Shown: positions 37,144-48,500 of the stretch, one piece after another
Layout of the letters: the number at the start of each line of letters is the position of its first letter
Numbering within the stretch: position 1 is the stretch's first letter
From: Corbicula japonica
Taxonomy: Eukaryota; Mollusca; Bivalvia; Venerida; Cyrenidae
Assembly (NCBI GenBank): GCA_038501625.1
Contig: JAZAYU010000257.1
Span: 496,001-560,000, forward strand
DNA: 64,000 nucleotides
Reading direction: 5' to 3'
Translations under genes and position numbers: made by a program
The notes under the pieces: model-generated
The model's database searches: none
Told to the model about the DNA's origin: nothing
The model's input: the letters and a program-made list of their open reading frames with translations, nothing else

Positions 37144-37236
37144 GTCCCTTTAGCCGAGTGGTCTAAGACGCAGTCATTTAAACACTTTAAAATGCAATGG
37201 TAGAAATGCTGTTACAGGTTGTAGGTTCGAAACATG
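37144..37236 (+). repeat. tRNA-like sequence (type II, Leu/Ser-like), probably SINE-derived
   Basis: Contains 'tagccgagtggtctaagac' (A-box region) and 'taggttcgaaac' (B-box region) with a long variable part. The anticodon arm is not clear and the acceptor ends do not pair well. Not a functional tRNA. Confidence 0.45.
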
Positions 37237-37381
37237 TTTTTTTGTTTGCATTTTTTAAATATTTTTTACACAATAATTATTTCCGCGATAAAATTAACTG
37301 AAGCAAAATACATATAATACTTTGAAATGACTGCAGTAAAGCTTAAAAAATAAACCTTAAATATTTCCTTTAATGCCGTGT

Positions 37382-37464
37382 GTCAGTGTGAATCGAACCC
37401 GTGTCGGAAATTGTTAGGCCTATGGCATCCGGACGCGTTAACCACTGAGCTATCATGGCGATGT
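37382..37464 (-). repeat. tRNA-like sequence, minus strand, probably SINE-derived
   Basis: The reverse complement has TAGCTCAGTGGTTAACGC and CGGGTTCGATTC, the internal promoter boxes. Together with 37144-37236 it sits between inverted ends (37038-37060 and 37535-37556, core ggc.atgtttaca). Anticodon stem not convincing. Confidence 0.45.
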
Positions 37465-38274
37465 GATGTAACAAGGCAAAATAGTACTTGTAACGCGTAA
37501 ATTTGCCTTAACTCGTGTTTACATTCTATAAATATTTGTAAACATCGCCAATTTAGCTTGGTTGACCTATACATCTTTAAAGTTTTAACAAACAAAAAAG
37601 AGCCCATTAAAATAAAATCCACATCGCGCATCTACGAAAATATGCGACAAACTAAGTGAAACATTACACAAACTTGCGGACTTAATCTTGCGTACCACAC
37701 TACTGATGGATGCAAAATTGGCAAGTTGACATTCCTAAAAATTGCTATATAATAGCTATATAGATTATACCCTATAATATGTCAAAAATTGTATAATAAG
37801 TGCATGCATACTAATCATAACATCCTGTTGTAGTAGGAAATAGATTTCGATTTGATATAACAGTTTGAAACATACATCAAAACGTCGAACTCAGATAACC
37901 ATAATCCAAACAGCCTTTTAAGGAACTGCGCCTTTCGCCATTGATTTTCCATAGACAAAAAAAAGAAAAAATATAAAAATCTCTAGAACGGCACAAAGCA
38001 GTTCCACCAAACTTTGCACAAACAAATGTAATTAATGTATGTTTTATTTACATACGCTAAGAAAAGTTAGAACAGTAAAGAATCAAAGTACTGAAAGTAC
38101 AGAAAACCAGCGAAGCGTTTTTTTCTTATTGAGAACAACCAGTGCCATGATTCTCATACATGTATCCATTTACGAAAAAGCAAAAAAACTTGTTTCACTC
38201 GCAAAGAACTTCCTCTTGTCTAAATGATAGTGGAAATAAGGGTTTCCATGTATTATCTGGATGAAGGCTTCTGT

Positions 38275-38512
38275 TAACCCTTTACTCCATAGATATACCT
38301 TCATAGCTTGTGCGAACAGTTTAGATCCATATCAGCTGGCACATCTGTGCGATCTGATTAGGATTTAAACTGTTCGCTTTTATTATCATTTTTTTCTGAC
38401 CAGTAATCACAAATTTTAAATCCAGATCAGATGGCACTATTGTGCCAGCTGATTGGGACCTGAACTGGTAACCTATGTGATGAAAGGCGTATATATTGAG
38501 TAAAGGGTTTTA
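38275..38512. mobile_element. Palindromic MITE inside the nested insertion
   Basis: Inverted ends 'aaccctttactccatagata' / 'tatattgagtaaagggttt'. The interior carries 'cagctggcac' and its inverted partner 'gtgccagctg'. 238 bp, non-coding. Confidence 0.65.
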
Positions 38513-38663
38513 GGCAAGAAATTGTAATAGTGAAATCTGTGTACTGACATCCCAAAGACATAATGAACACGAAAAATGACGCTCCTTCTTTGTTTTTGTC
38601 GTCCGCACTTTTCAACGATATTCTATATCGTCCGCTAATTGGACCGCATTTTAGTGCGACCCA

Positions 38664-38717
38664 TATTCCATACCTCCGTGTCCGTTCCACGTCGGACGGA
38701 CACGGAGGTATGGAATA
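38664..38717. repeat. Perfect hairpin, 22-bp arms, 10-nt loop
   Basis: Left arm tattccatacctccgtgt+ccgt pairs exactly with 38696-38717. Direct repeats 'ttgcaccgcacc'/'atgcaccgcaca' follow downstream (38780-38850). GC-richer than its surroundings. Confidence 0.85.
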
Positions 38718-40318
38718 AACCCAACGATATCTTGGTGAGTGAAAAATCGCGGACACGGACAATGTTTGACCATTGTTGCACCGCACCGATCAAGTCCTAG
38801 AAATATGAACCGCACCGATTTTACATTTACCATTGATGCACCGCACAGGTTTTGTCCTATCAACATGACGTAGATAATACCAACTTTAACACGTAACAGG
38901 AAACTTGGGGACTACTTTACTAACTCTGATTTCTCTGAAATGCGTTAATCGCCTTTTGCAAGTTGGTTTGATACCGATTTCAGAATTGTGATTAGTAAAA
39001 CCAGCTTCGCTGGTTAAAAACAGTATGACCCCAAAAACCCGTAAAATTCTATTTTCAATTTATCACAAAAACGAAGCAACACTAAACATCAATTTAAATG
39101 TCGTGATGAAAAATGAGTTACTGACAACTTACCTAAGGTCCTTTGGTCTAAAAAATGTGAGTTATTTGTAAAAGTGTGTTTTACCTTCAATTTCCTGGTC
39201 GCGAAAATGAATGACATAAAAATAAAAAATGTTGATTTCTCTATTCACCGTTGAAAGTTCCTTTCAAGGACCTTAGATGTTGTGGTCAGTATCATTTCAC
39301 GAATGTTGACATTTTAATTGTTGTTTTGTGTTGCTTCCTTCTTGTGATAAATTGCAAATAGAAATTTAGTGATTTGTTAGGTCTAACTTTTTTCTCTACT
39401 GTTTTAACTTTTCTTAATGCATGCAAAATAATCTTACACTTATAGATTTATTTGTGCAAAGTTTGATGGAAGTGCATTGTGTCGTTTGAGAGATTTTTAT
39501 ATTTTTCTTTTTTTATCTATGGCAAAACAAAGGAATTTACTACGGGGAGTAATGCTTTTGAAAATGTTTAATATCATTTGTACGGGTTTTTGCTCTTTGA
39601 TATTGCATTGAAGGATTGAATTGATTCATCAGTGCATGAACTAAAGTATTTTGACACCCGGATTAGACAACATAGCAGGTACCACATTTTATTACTTTTC
39701 TAACAAAATTCACCTTTTTCAACAATTGTCTTCTGTAATTATCAATATTCATCTGTTTATAACAATAAAATAACAGTATTTTAGAAAATTGTTAAAAAAT
39801 GATAATTTTATTTTCACAGCTCATCATCAGTAAAACTGTATTAGGAGCAAGTATGAATTACCTTAAATTCTCAAACCGCTGTTACAAAGAATTACAGATG
39901 ATCAGTTACATAGCTAAGTATCTAACTAATATTGACAATAAACTTTAAAAATATAAAACAAAACAAATATTTAAATTTAAGTGCAAGAACGTTTGACAAA
40001 ACAACAGCAAATCATCCGTTGTGTTAGCTACCATTTATCAGCAGCATGCGGCAACACGGTGATTGCTAATTTATGGCTTTAGGTTACACTACAGTAATTC
40101 AGGTGGCTCGGGAACCAGTCAATTTTGTCTAGGGTTTGTGCGGACCATTAGATAAAGTAATTCTGTGATTGGTTGAAAATGCAAAAGCAGAATAAAAAAT
40201 ATTAAATAGCTATGTGAAAATGCACAGTGTATAGAAGAAGTTGAAACAAAACATGTGCATTTTTATTTTGAGTGTATGAAAATTTTTATCTTTAAAAATG
40301 GGTATTATTTTGGACAAA

Positions 40319-40334
40319 GTGAAACTGAAAGTGG
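40319..40334 (+). promoter_or_regulatory. ISRE/IRF-type motif upstream of the TBK1-like gene
   Basis: The sequence gtgaaactgaaagtgg fits the IRF-binding pattern GAAANNGAAA. It lies about 2 kb upstream of the start codon, in the stretch where the unseen 5' UTR exon and promoter would be. One motif of this length can arise by chance, so the regulatory role is a guess. Confidence 0.25.
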
Positions 40335-41098
40335 CGCAAAGCTGAGGGTGGTGGTATTCCAGTGCATGTCGCGAAAAAGTTTACTGGTTACGCTATATTT
40401 TTGTTGTGTTTTTATGATGTCTCTAGTTTAGTTTTATTTGCAAAAGTAAGATTTTAAGGCCTTGACCCAATAGCTAATTCAGAATAGGAGATGAAGCTAT
40501 ACTGGGAGTCTATGGAAAATGAATTACTGTAGTCTAACCATATGGCATATATTTTAACATTACTAAGGTCATAGTCTAAAAATAGATATTAGGAAAACCA
40601 ATATCTTTCGATTTACGTCAATTACGAACATGTTGAGTGAAGACAACGTTTTGAAATTAAATTTAATTTGGACCTTTAAAACGCTTTATTCATTTTACAA
40701 TATCAAGTAAGTTTTCTCTGTCTGGTTTATAATATTTCTTATTCAGCAAATATGGGATTCACTTAATTGTGTAATCGGACACTAAGTCTTAGCTAAAATC
40801 CGAAATTTATTTGTTTCAGTAACTGTTAGTGTTATATATTTCTTACTTGGCTAGTGAATTTCACAAAATATGCAACAGATATATTCAGTTATTTAAATAT
40901 TTATCCTTATTTTATAGAACAGTTTTATAGAGGTAAACTGCTTCGGATTCTGACACCTACTGTAGTATAAGATAAATATCTTTGTATGAAAACAAATAGT
41001 ATTGGTTATTTTTTTCGTGATTTTTTTATGATAAAAAAGACATTTTTCTGTCTAGAATAATTTTTGCCCAGGAAAAGGAGTGGTCACCTGAAAAAAAC

Positions 41099-41127
41099 GG
41101 GGGTGGGGGGGTGGGGGGGGGGGGAGG
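41099..41127. repeat. G-rich run
   Basis: Twenty-nine bases almost all G with two T and one A. Could form a G-quadruplex, but such runs are common simple sequence. Confidence 0.9.
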
Positions 41128-41975
41128 GTACTAGGGTATGATCCATCCACCTGTGTAAGGAAACCGTGATGTAAAGTTTTGTAGTCAAGTTATTTTGGGG
41201 GAGTTTGTGTCCCTTATACACCTGCTTTTAGCGCCATCTCTAATGAGGATGGTGTGTACCTGTTAAATCTGTCTTCTTTTCATATATCCATGCATTATAA
41301 TGACAGACATACGTCATAGATAGGGAGCATGTCGTTTCCTCCAGTAGCCTTACTTAATATATCCTGATCACATTTAAATAAGTTGTACTTTTTGTCCTAA
41401 AACCTCAAATTACTCCCCATAGTTTAACTACGTGCACTTTGTATTTATCCTATGTACGCAGCCTATTTATTGGAGGAAGTAGCTGAATTAGTGAGACGAC
41501 TCTTAATTCATACAACATCAAAAATATATGATTTCATTGAATATTAAGGCATTACTCTTTTAAAAACTAGTTAACTTGTTAGTTGCGACTGAAGGTGTTT
41601 GTAAAATGTTTGTCATCAGCTTAAAAATTTAACAACTAAATGCATTCGAAAAATGGCTGAAAACATACACATAGGTTTTAATATATTTATATTTTTAACG
41701 TCAGTAATGCCGAATGTATTAGAAAATGAACTATAATTAACTGAAATACTTTCAGCTAAAACTTGAAGCTCACAAACAACTACCTTCTGTTCGCATTGTC
41801 ACAGAAAGCTCGGAGTAGTGTAGTGATAGACATTCTAAATAAGACATCGCTAGCTACGCTTCAGTAAAACCTAATTTTCTTAAGTTCTTTTTAAAGGAAA
41901 CATTAATGATACTGTAAGTAGATTAAAATCACCAAATATCACCATATCCAGGACCCTCTTGTCTTTAACTAATCG

Positions 41976-42125
41976 CAGCTAACTTTAGGAAGCCAGGCTG
42001 CTAGCTTCACACTGTCAGGCTACCAACTTGACGCTGCGAGGCTCCGAAGCTGCTAACCAAGCAGCCAGGCATCTAGGATGCCAGCGTGTCAGGCTCCCAG
42101 ACTAACAGGCTGCTAACTTCACGAG
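41976..42125. repeat. Degenerate GGCTnCTAACTTCACG repeat
   Basis: Seven or so imperfect 20-25-bp units such as 'aggctgctagcttcac', 'aggctaccaacttgac', 'aggctgctaacttcac', 260 bp upstream of the start codon exon. GC-rich island in AT-rich flank. Function unknown. Confidence 0.55.
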
Positions 42126-42384
42126 CATGGCATAGCCAATATTTCCTCTTGGAGGGGTCACAAGTCAGTTGGGAAATAGGCATGTTTCTCCGTATAATTT
42201 TTGTATAAGACCTGTTGTTATGTATAATATAACATCAATTTGATATAAATGTTTGAAATAAGTAAATAATAGGTACTCACAATATATTATAAAACTCTTG
42301 CTTTATGTTGTCTTTTACTAAAAATGAACCATATCCAATACCAAAATTTTCTTAAAATACAACACAAAGTTTATAATGTTTCAG

Positions 42385-42507
42385 ATGCCGTATAACAGTC
42401 CTGGTGATAAAGCTGGTCCCTTACGTTATACACAGAACTATGTATACAACATTGCCGATTGTCTGGGTAAAGGGGCCACGGCATCGGTACATCTTGGCAG
42501 GAATCGG
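42385..42507 (+). CDS. TBK1: TBK1-like exon 1 (residues 1-41)
   Basis: The ATG follows a tttcag acceptor with no intervening base. The exon encodes a short N-terminal extension and then the glycine loop GKGATASV. Donor cgg|gtaaga, phase 0. The acceptor just before the ATG implies an upstream 5' UTR exon. Alternatively the transcript starts within the preceding sequence and the ag is not used. Confidence 0.9.
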
Positions 42508-45500
42508 GTAAGATAAGAAATAGTATCCCGGTAGCTACTTTCCAGAGATGGCATCGCGAGTGCTTACCTGCTTGTGTAATTTAAGAATTAAACGTAGAAT
42601 TCTAAAACTTTAGCCCAGCGATCTAATCAAATAAATAAAAAAAACATTAATAAATAGCGTGCATTATTATCATTCACATTAATTGACAATATTTTTTGCA
42701 TTAGTATTTCAGTTTTACCGGAAGACGGAGAGCATGTTTTATTATGTTTCATCATTATGAAGACAATATGGAATGATTACAATGAATAACAATTTGTTGC
42801 TGTTCTAGTTTGCTTGAATTGTATCGAAAATTGCTGTTTGAGTTCTCTGAAAAATGCTGCAGTATCCTTTCAATACTCCAACGCCTTAGATATGGGTAAT
42901 ATACATTGTACTATAATAAAATGCATACATGACTGAAAAGAAGCGAAACAGTTTTTACTCCAATATTGACTGTGGTCTGTCTAATTATACTTTGTTTACA
43001 GGTCTTCTACAGTTTAAATAATACATTTTGATATTTGAAAGCACTTAATTTGTTCGTCCGTGGTACGTGACTGTGCACCTTTTACCTGGACACATGTTAC
43101 AAGTAATTTATCCCACACTGCAGTTATAACATTGGAAACTCCAATAAGTGTTTCATATTGTTTTTACAGATGACCGGATCACAAGTCGCCATTAAGGTGT
43201 TCGCGGGGCCAGAATCTCATCACATCACACAGGCGAGACTTCGCGAGACAGAACTGCTGAGGGCTGTCAACCATCGAAATGTCATGCAACTCCTCGCTTG
43301 CGAGAAAGAGGTAAGGGAAGAAACCTTTATAATTGTTAGGTTTGACAACCCCGAAACCAGCCATTTTTTGACTGTATGGTGATTTCTGTTGCCCATTTCT
43401 TCTATAGAATTGTCTTCCGACTTGTTGACTTTACGGAATGATCTCAAGTTCAGTTTTCACCACTCCAAAATTTGCAGTAAACATAAAACTTCAACGTTAA
43501 TGAAATCGGTGTTTAGGACATTGCCATGATGACACCGTGCGACTACACAATGATGACTGCCTGTGTACAATCCAAACATTTTCGGTAATGTTTGCAAGTG
43601 AGGAACAAATCAAGTGTATGCATAATTAGGTTTCTAGCCTTTTGTACTTAACAGAGAAACCTATCAAAGTAATTTTCATAATATTAGTATCACATCTGTT
43701 TTACAGCAATGTAGCATCTAATTTTTTAATTTGATTATGAATTGTATGCAAGAGCGTTTTTGCCTAACGGGAGCTACTTCAATGTCATTGATTTGGTTGT
43801 ACGGAGGTTCCGCGATACAACAAATATATTTGGTCGTACAGAGTTTCCGTGATAGAACAAATAGATTTGGCTGTACGGGGTTTCCATAATAGAACAATAT
43901 TTGATGTATCGCGGAACCTCCGTACAGCTAAGTCTATTTGTTGTATTACGGAACCCCGTACAGCTATAGACTAACCCCACACATACATATAAAATCACCA
44001 ACATAAAAAAATTCAAACAAAAAACGACTAAACGATTTTAATCAATACGTTTAGAAATAATTCTTTCTCGACGCCACCAATAAATTATTCAAATTGTTTT
44101 GATTTTAAAAATCATTGTAGGTTGACAGCGGACAAAATGTGTTAGTTATGCCATATTGCCAATGTGGTAGTGTTTACACGTTGCTGGAGCAACCACAGAA
44201 TGGACTTGGCTTTGAGGAGAAGGAATTTCTAAGGTTTCTAAGTGATATCAGTAAGTTTGCTGGGTGTACCCTTCTTATAATAACAGAGCCATTGGTCCTC
44301 CACAACAACTTTAATATATCAGTCTCAGAGATTAATCGTTGTATTTTAGATAAATAAAGCATTTTTTCTATTACAGCACTGCCACATTGTCATATTTTGA
44401 TATTAAAGGTTTCTGGTCACGTTTCATTGCTTAAATATAAAAAAGTTTTCAAATATCAACATTTATAAGACAGGTTAAAAAAATATGTGATGTAGTATTC
44501 TCACAAAGTCAATAATTATGTGAGTACATTTATTTGAAGCCATAGTTGTTATAGCGTTACTAAGGCAGTAAAATGTACTCAAAACAGATTTTAAAATGCA
44601 CTGATAAGTCCAAACCAAAATTTCGTCAAAATTCGTATCTGTTCAGCCTCGATTATATAGTACTACAATGAATATTGACATCCTCTGAGACATTGAAGTT
44701 GTATGCGAGAAAAGTTGAAAATTATTATGTAACTACCAAAAGATTGCCCCCAATGGAAATCTTCCATCCGACACTGTGTTAACATTTTATGATACATACA
44801 TTTTATCTAAAATTATATTGAAAATTTACAGCAATGGGGCTACACTACTTGAAGGAGAAGAAGATAATACACAGAGATATTAAACCTGGGAATATCATGA
44901 AAGGAATAGAGGACGACGGAAGGTAGATATCATACTGAAAACTCATGCTGTAAAGTCATTTACCTTTTTAGAAATCAAAGTTTGAGGATTGCCTGAAAAC
45001 TACTATCTTGTTGAACCGTTATTTTCATGTTTCTTGCATAACAGGATCTTGATTTATTTATGAGCAATTATAATGATGATATTACGAATCTGTCAAATCA
45101 CGAAATTCAGAAAAAATTAATTCCCCACAAATACTTATGGTTAGAGATTAGGATGGATTTAACCTATCTATAGATTAACAAATTATCTATTAATGTGTAG
45201 ACCAAGAGGTCGAAATGATGCATGATTAAAAGAGTGGACATTTACTAGAAAATTAATGTGTTCTCAGTCTAAGCATCGTATGCAATGAAAGGAACTATTT
45301 TATCATTTTTAGTGCCATGGTACTCAGCAGATACAGATAAAACCGTTTGAACAAAAGAAAACATGATTTAAGTGCAAAACCCCCATAGGTCATATGACAA
45401 TTAAGGGGAAAATTGTATTTTAAATGCATCCACATCCACATTTTAAGTGTTCGAAGAACAGGAAATAGTCATCAAAAGCTGCTTCAGTGTTAAGTGAAAA

Positions 45501-48500
45501 CTTATTCAAATGACAATTCAACTTTATTTCACTCTAGCAAACTATCTAAGTGAGCCAACAAACGGCATGTGTGTTTGTCAAGTCTCATTCAAGATATCTT
45601 ATAACGACGAAATCTGAACAAGAAAAGTCATATCAAATTTAAAGTGTTCAAAACGGTTTATTTCAATATTTTCCAAACATAATCGTAAAATATCATTTTT
45701 GGAACACTACAGAGTTACTGTATTATTTCAGTTCTGTGTACATTCTAACCGACTTCGGCGCTGCTAGGGAGTTGGAAGAAGAAGATGAAACGTTCATGTC
45801 CATTTATGGAACAGAAGAATACATAGTAATGTTCACATTCAATTTTTACTGCACTGCGTGTATTATAAATTAATCCCATTTATATGGGGAGATTTTGTAT
45901 CACTTATAATATTTTACAAATATTTTCCCATTCATTTACTAGATTTTTATGCAAAACCAATTAAATAAAACTTATTTAAAACTTATTTTTAATTTTCGAA
46001 TACTGATTTATCTTCTTTTTTCAATTGATATCAACATATTAAATAAGATATGCCTTTTGCATTGTCTTAATTTTGTCTGTCTATCGATTGACCCACCCAC
46101 CCTCCCTTCCATCTATCTTATACTTTGCAGAAGAAAAACATAGAGATGAACAGTGGAGAAAATAGATAACAAGTTTGTATTTTCAGCACCCTGATATGTT
46201 CCAACGCGCTGTATTGAGAAAGCCAGGTCAGAGCCAGTTTGATTCCAGTGTAGACTTGTGGAGTCTTGCTGTAACACTGTACCATGTAGCGACTGGTACA
46301 CTTCCTTTCCAGTCTTATGGAGGACGTAAAGATTCACAAAAAACGTAAAATATTTTTATAATATTATAAAATTGAATAATTTAAAAAGTATTATAGTTTA
46401 GTTTTAATGTGCAGAGCGTTCGAACGCCATTGACACTTATTCATAAAGTAAATCAACATTTCTGATTCACACCAATAAGAATACTTTTCTAATGAAATAT
46501 ATTAGTACGTAAAACTTTTGTTCGGACAAACGCATTCTTATTGGTAAGTTCCATTAAGAATTAATTCGCATCTTTTAATAACCTAGCAAGTACATAAAAA
46601 TTCAATTAAAGCCTTTTAAAAAAATAAAAGAAAATATGTACATAAAATATTCTTATTTTGAAAATCATTTTCAGTTATGAGATAATATCCGGAAGGAATT
46701 CAGGAGACATTTCCGGTATCCAGAAACATCCAGGAGGCACAGTAGAAAGATCCAAACAACTTCCGGATACATGCTATCTGTCTAAGTAAGATCTTAATAT
46801 CTTCTCCAGTATTTATTATTTGAGACTATCCATTGCCCTTAAGAATCGGTTTACTACATCATTTTGTGTTGTTGAGAAATGTGGGGGTATAATTAGTCAA
46901 GTTTTTATTTAGAAACAAACATATTAAAAAATTATTAAACTTTTTGGTGTTACAATTATTGGATGCTTTAACATGTATCTTACTGTTTTCTGTTATTTTA
47001 TTTTCCAGAGGTTTACGACAGCTTTTGGAACCTATACTGGCAGGATTATTTGAACCAGACAGTCGTGTTGCTATGACATTTGATCAGTACTTTGAAGCTG
47101 TTAGTGATGTGATTAACAGGAAAACTGTAAAAGTGTTCTTTGCTCAGAATGGCACAAACAGTATTATATACCTCAGAAAAACGGACAGGTCAGTCACTTT
47201 TAGTTCAACTAATATTGCAGCCTTTACATTAAGGTGGACTTATGTAAATTAGAGTCTTGTAAAATGACATTATTTGTTCATGAAACCATCTCCAAATTTG
47301 TCAATAGAAGCAATATAATTAAAAGCTCTCGTAAGTAAATGGTTTGGCCCAATTATTGCACTCAAATATGTTGACTCGTATAACATTGTTGGATATGCCC
47401 TGATTTGTAACTGCTTGCTTAAGTATTTTATTATCTGGTTTCCTTGTGCATTCTTTTGATTTTTGCATTGTCTGAGAATCATATCATAACACATCATAAG
47501 AAAAATCGAACGTTACATAACAAATAAATAGAAAAATCAAACGTAATGTTTAACACAACCAGTTTTAACTCCACCGCTTGCCATAAGAATATAGTGTTTT
47601 GTCATAATCGCTTGGTGTAGTTTGGAATCTTGGTATTGTTTTCAGCTTTGTGCAAATACAGGAACGAATTGCATCTATCACAGACATATCTCCGGATCGA
47701 CAGATTCTGTTGCTGGCTGACACAGAGTTGAGAGATATTGTAGAGCGGAACGAACAGATACAAACCTATCCGAAAGCCGTCCAAAATGCCCAGCTTTTCT
47801 TGTTTGAAAAAGAGAATTATGATGGTCAAAAATTAATGCTTCCTAACCTTCTACGTAAGAATCCATTGCTGCTTGTATAAAATATCAAAATTTCCTATTA
47901 TTTTCATTCTTATTTGATATATCAACTATTAGCAATTAAAATTTAATCTTTATATTGCTATTATGAAAACATGTCATCAAGTTCAGCATAATTGTATGTT
48001 TACAAGTATGGTCAGGACGTCAATTATTTAAATTACCTTGTTGTTTTTTTCAGCTCCCTTTCCGTCCCTTTCTGTCTCATCATCACTTAGTAGTGATGCC
48101 TCTGCAGCGAGACAGTGTGCCGCTGTTGCCTGCTTCATTGAATGGAAGCTACAAGAGTTAAAGAGACTGCAGCTGCTGCTTCTGGAGGCAAAACTGTATC
48201 TGAGGTTTGAAAAGTTAATTTTACTGACTAAAAGCGAGTGAACGTGATAAAAACACATAATATTATACTCAGAACCTAGTTTAAACCCCAGTGGCAAATT
48301 GTTTTGCCACTGATCGTTCCAAGGCGGTAACCCCTCAGGTTCTCATTTTTGTTAATTACTTGTGGTTTCTGTTTTGAAATTGGTCATTATACCCCCGAAT
48401 ACTTTAGTTTGGGGGGTATATAGGAGTCATCATCCGGTCGGTTGGTTGGTTGATTGGTTGGGTGGTCGGTCTGTGGCACTTCCTACGTCAACAGTTTTCA

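Larger units (their letters stand above)
37932..39530. mobile_element. Foldback element with a nested insertion
   Basis: Left arm 37932-38086 plus about 39030-39150 is the inverted match of right arm about 39264-39530, with the centre at 39150-39263. The left arm is split by about 940 bp (38087-39029) holding further small elements. The same family appears at 86-650, 10682-10813 and 11175-11392. Confidence 0.7.
39546..42384. other. Upstream flank of the TBK1-like gene
   Basis: No coding exon was found. The region must hold or precede the 5' UTR exon implied by the acceptor at 42384. It contains a G-run (41099-41127) and a degenerate GGCTnCTAACTTCACG-like repeat at 41976-42125. The rest is AT-rich sequence without recognisable features. 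Confidence 0.4.

Noticed and set aside
37144..37464. Two candidate tRNA genes
   Set aside because: Internal promoter boxes are present but anticodon and acceptor stems are not convincing; the pair sits between inverted ends, as expected for SINE-derived sequence.
38427..38786. 119-codon minus-strand frame
   Set aside because: It covers a MITE edge and a hairpin, and no known domain is visible.
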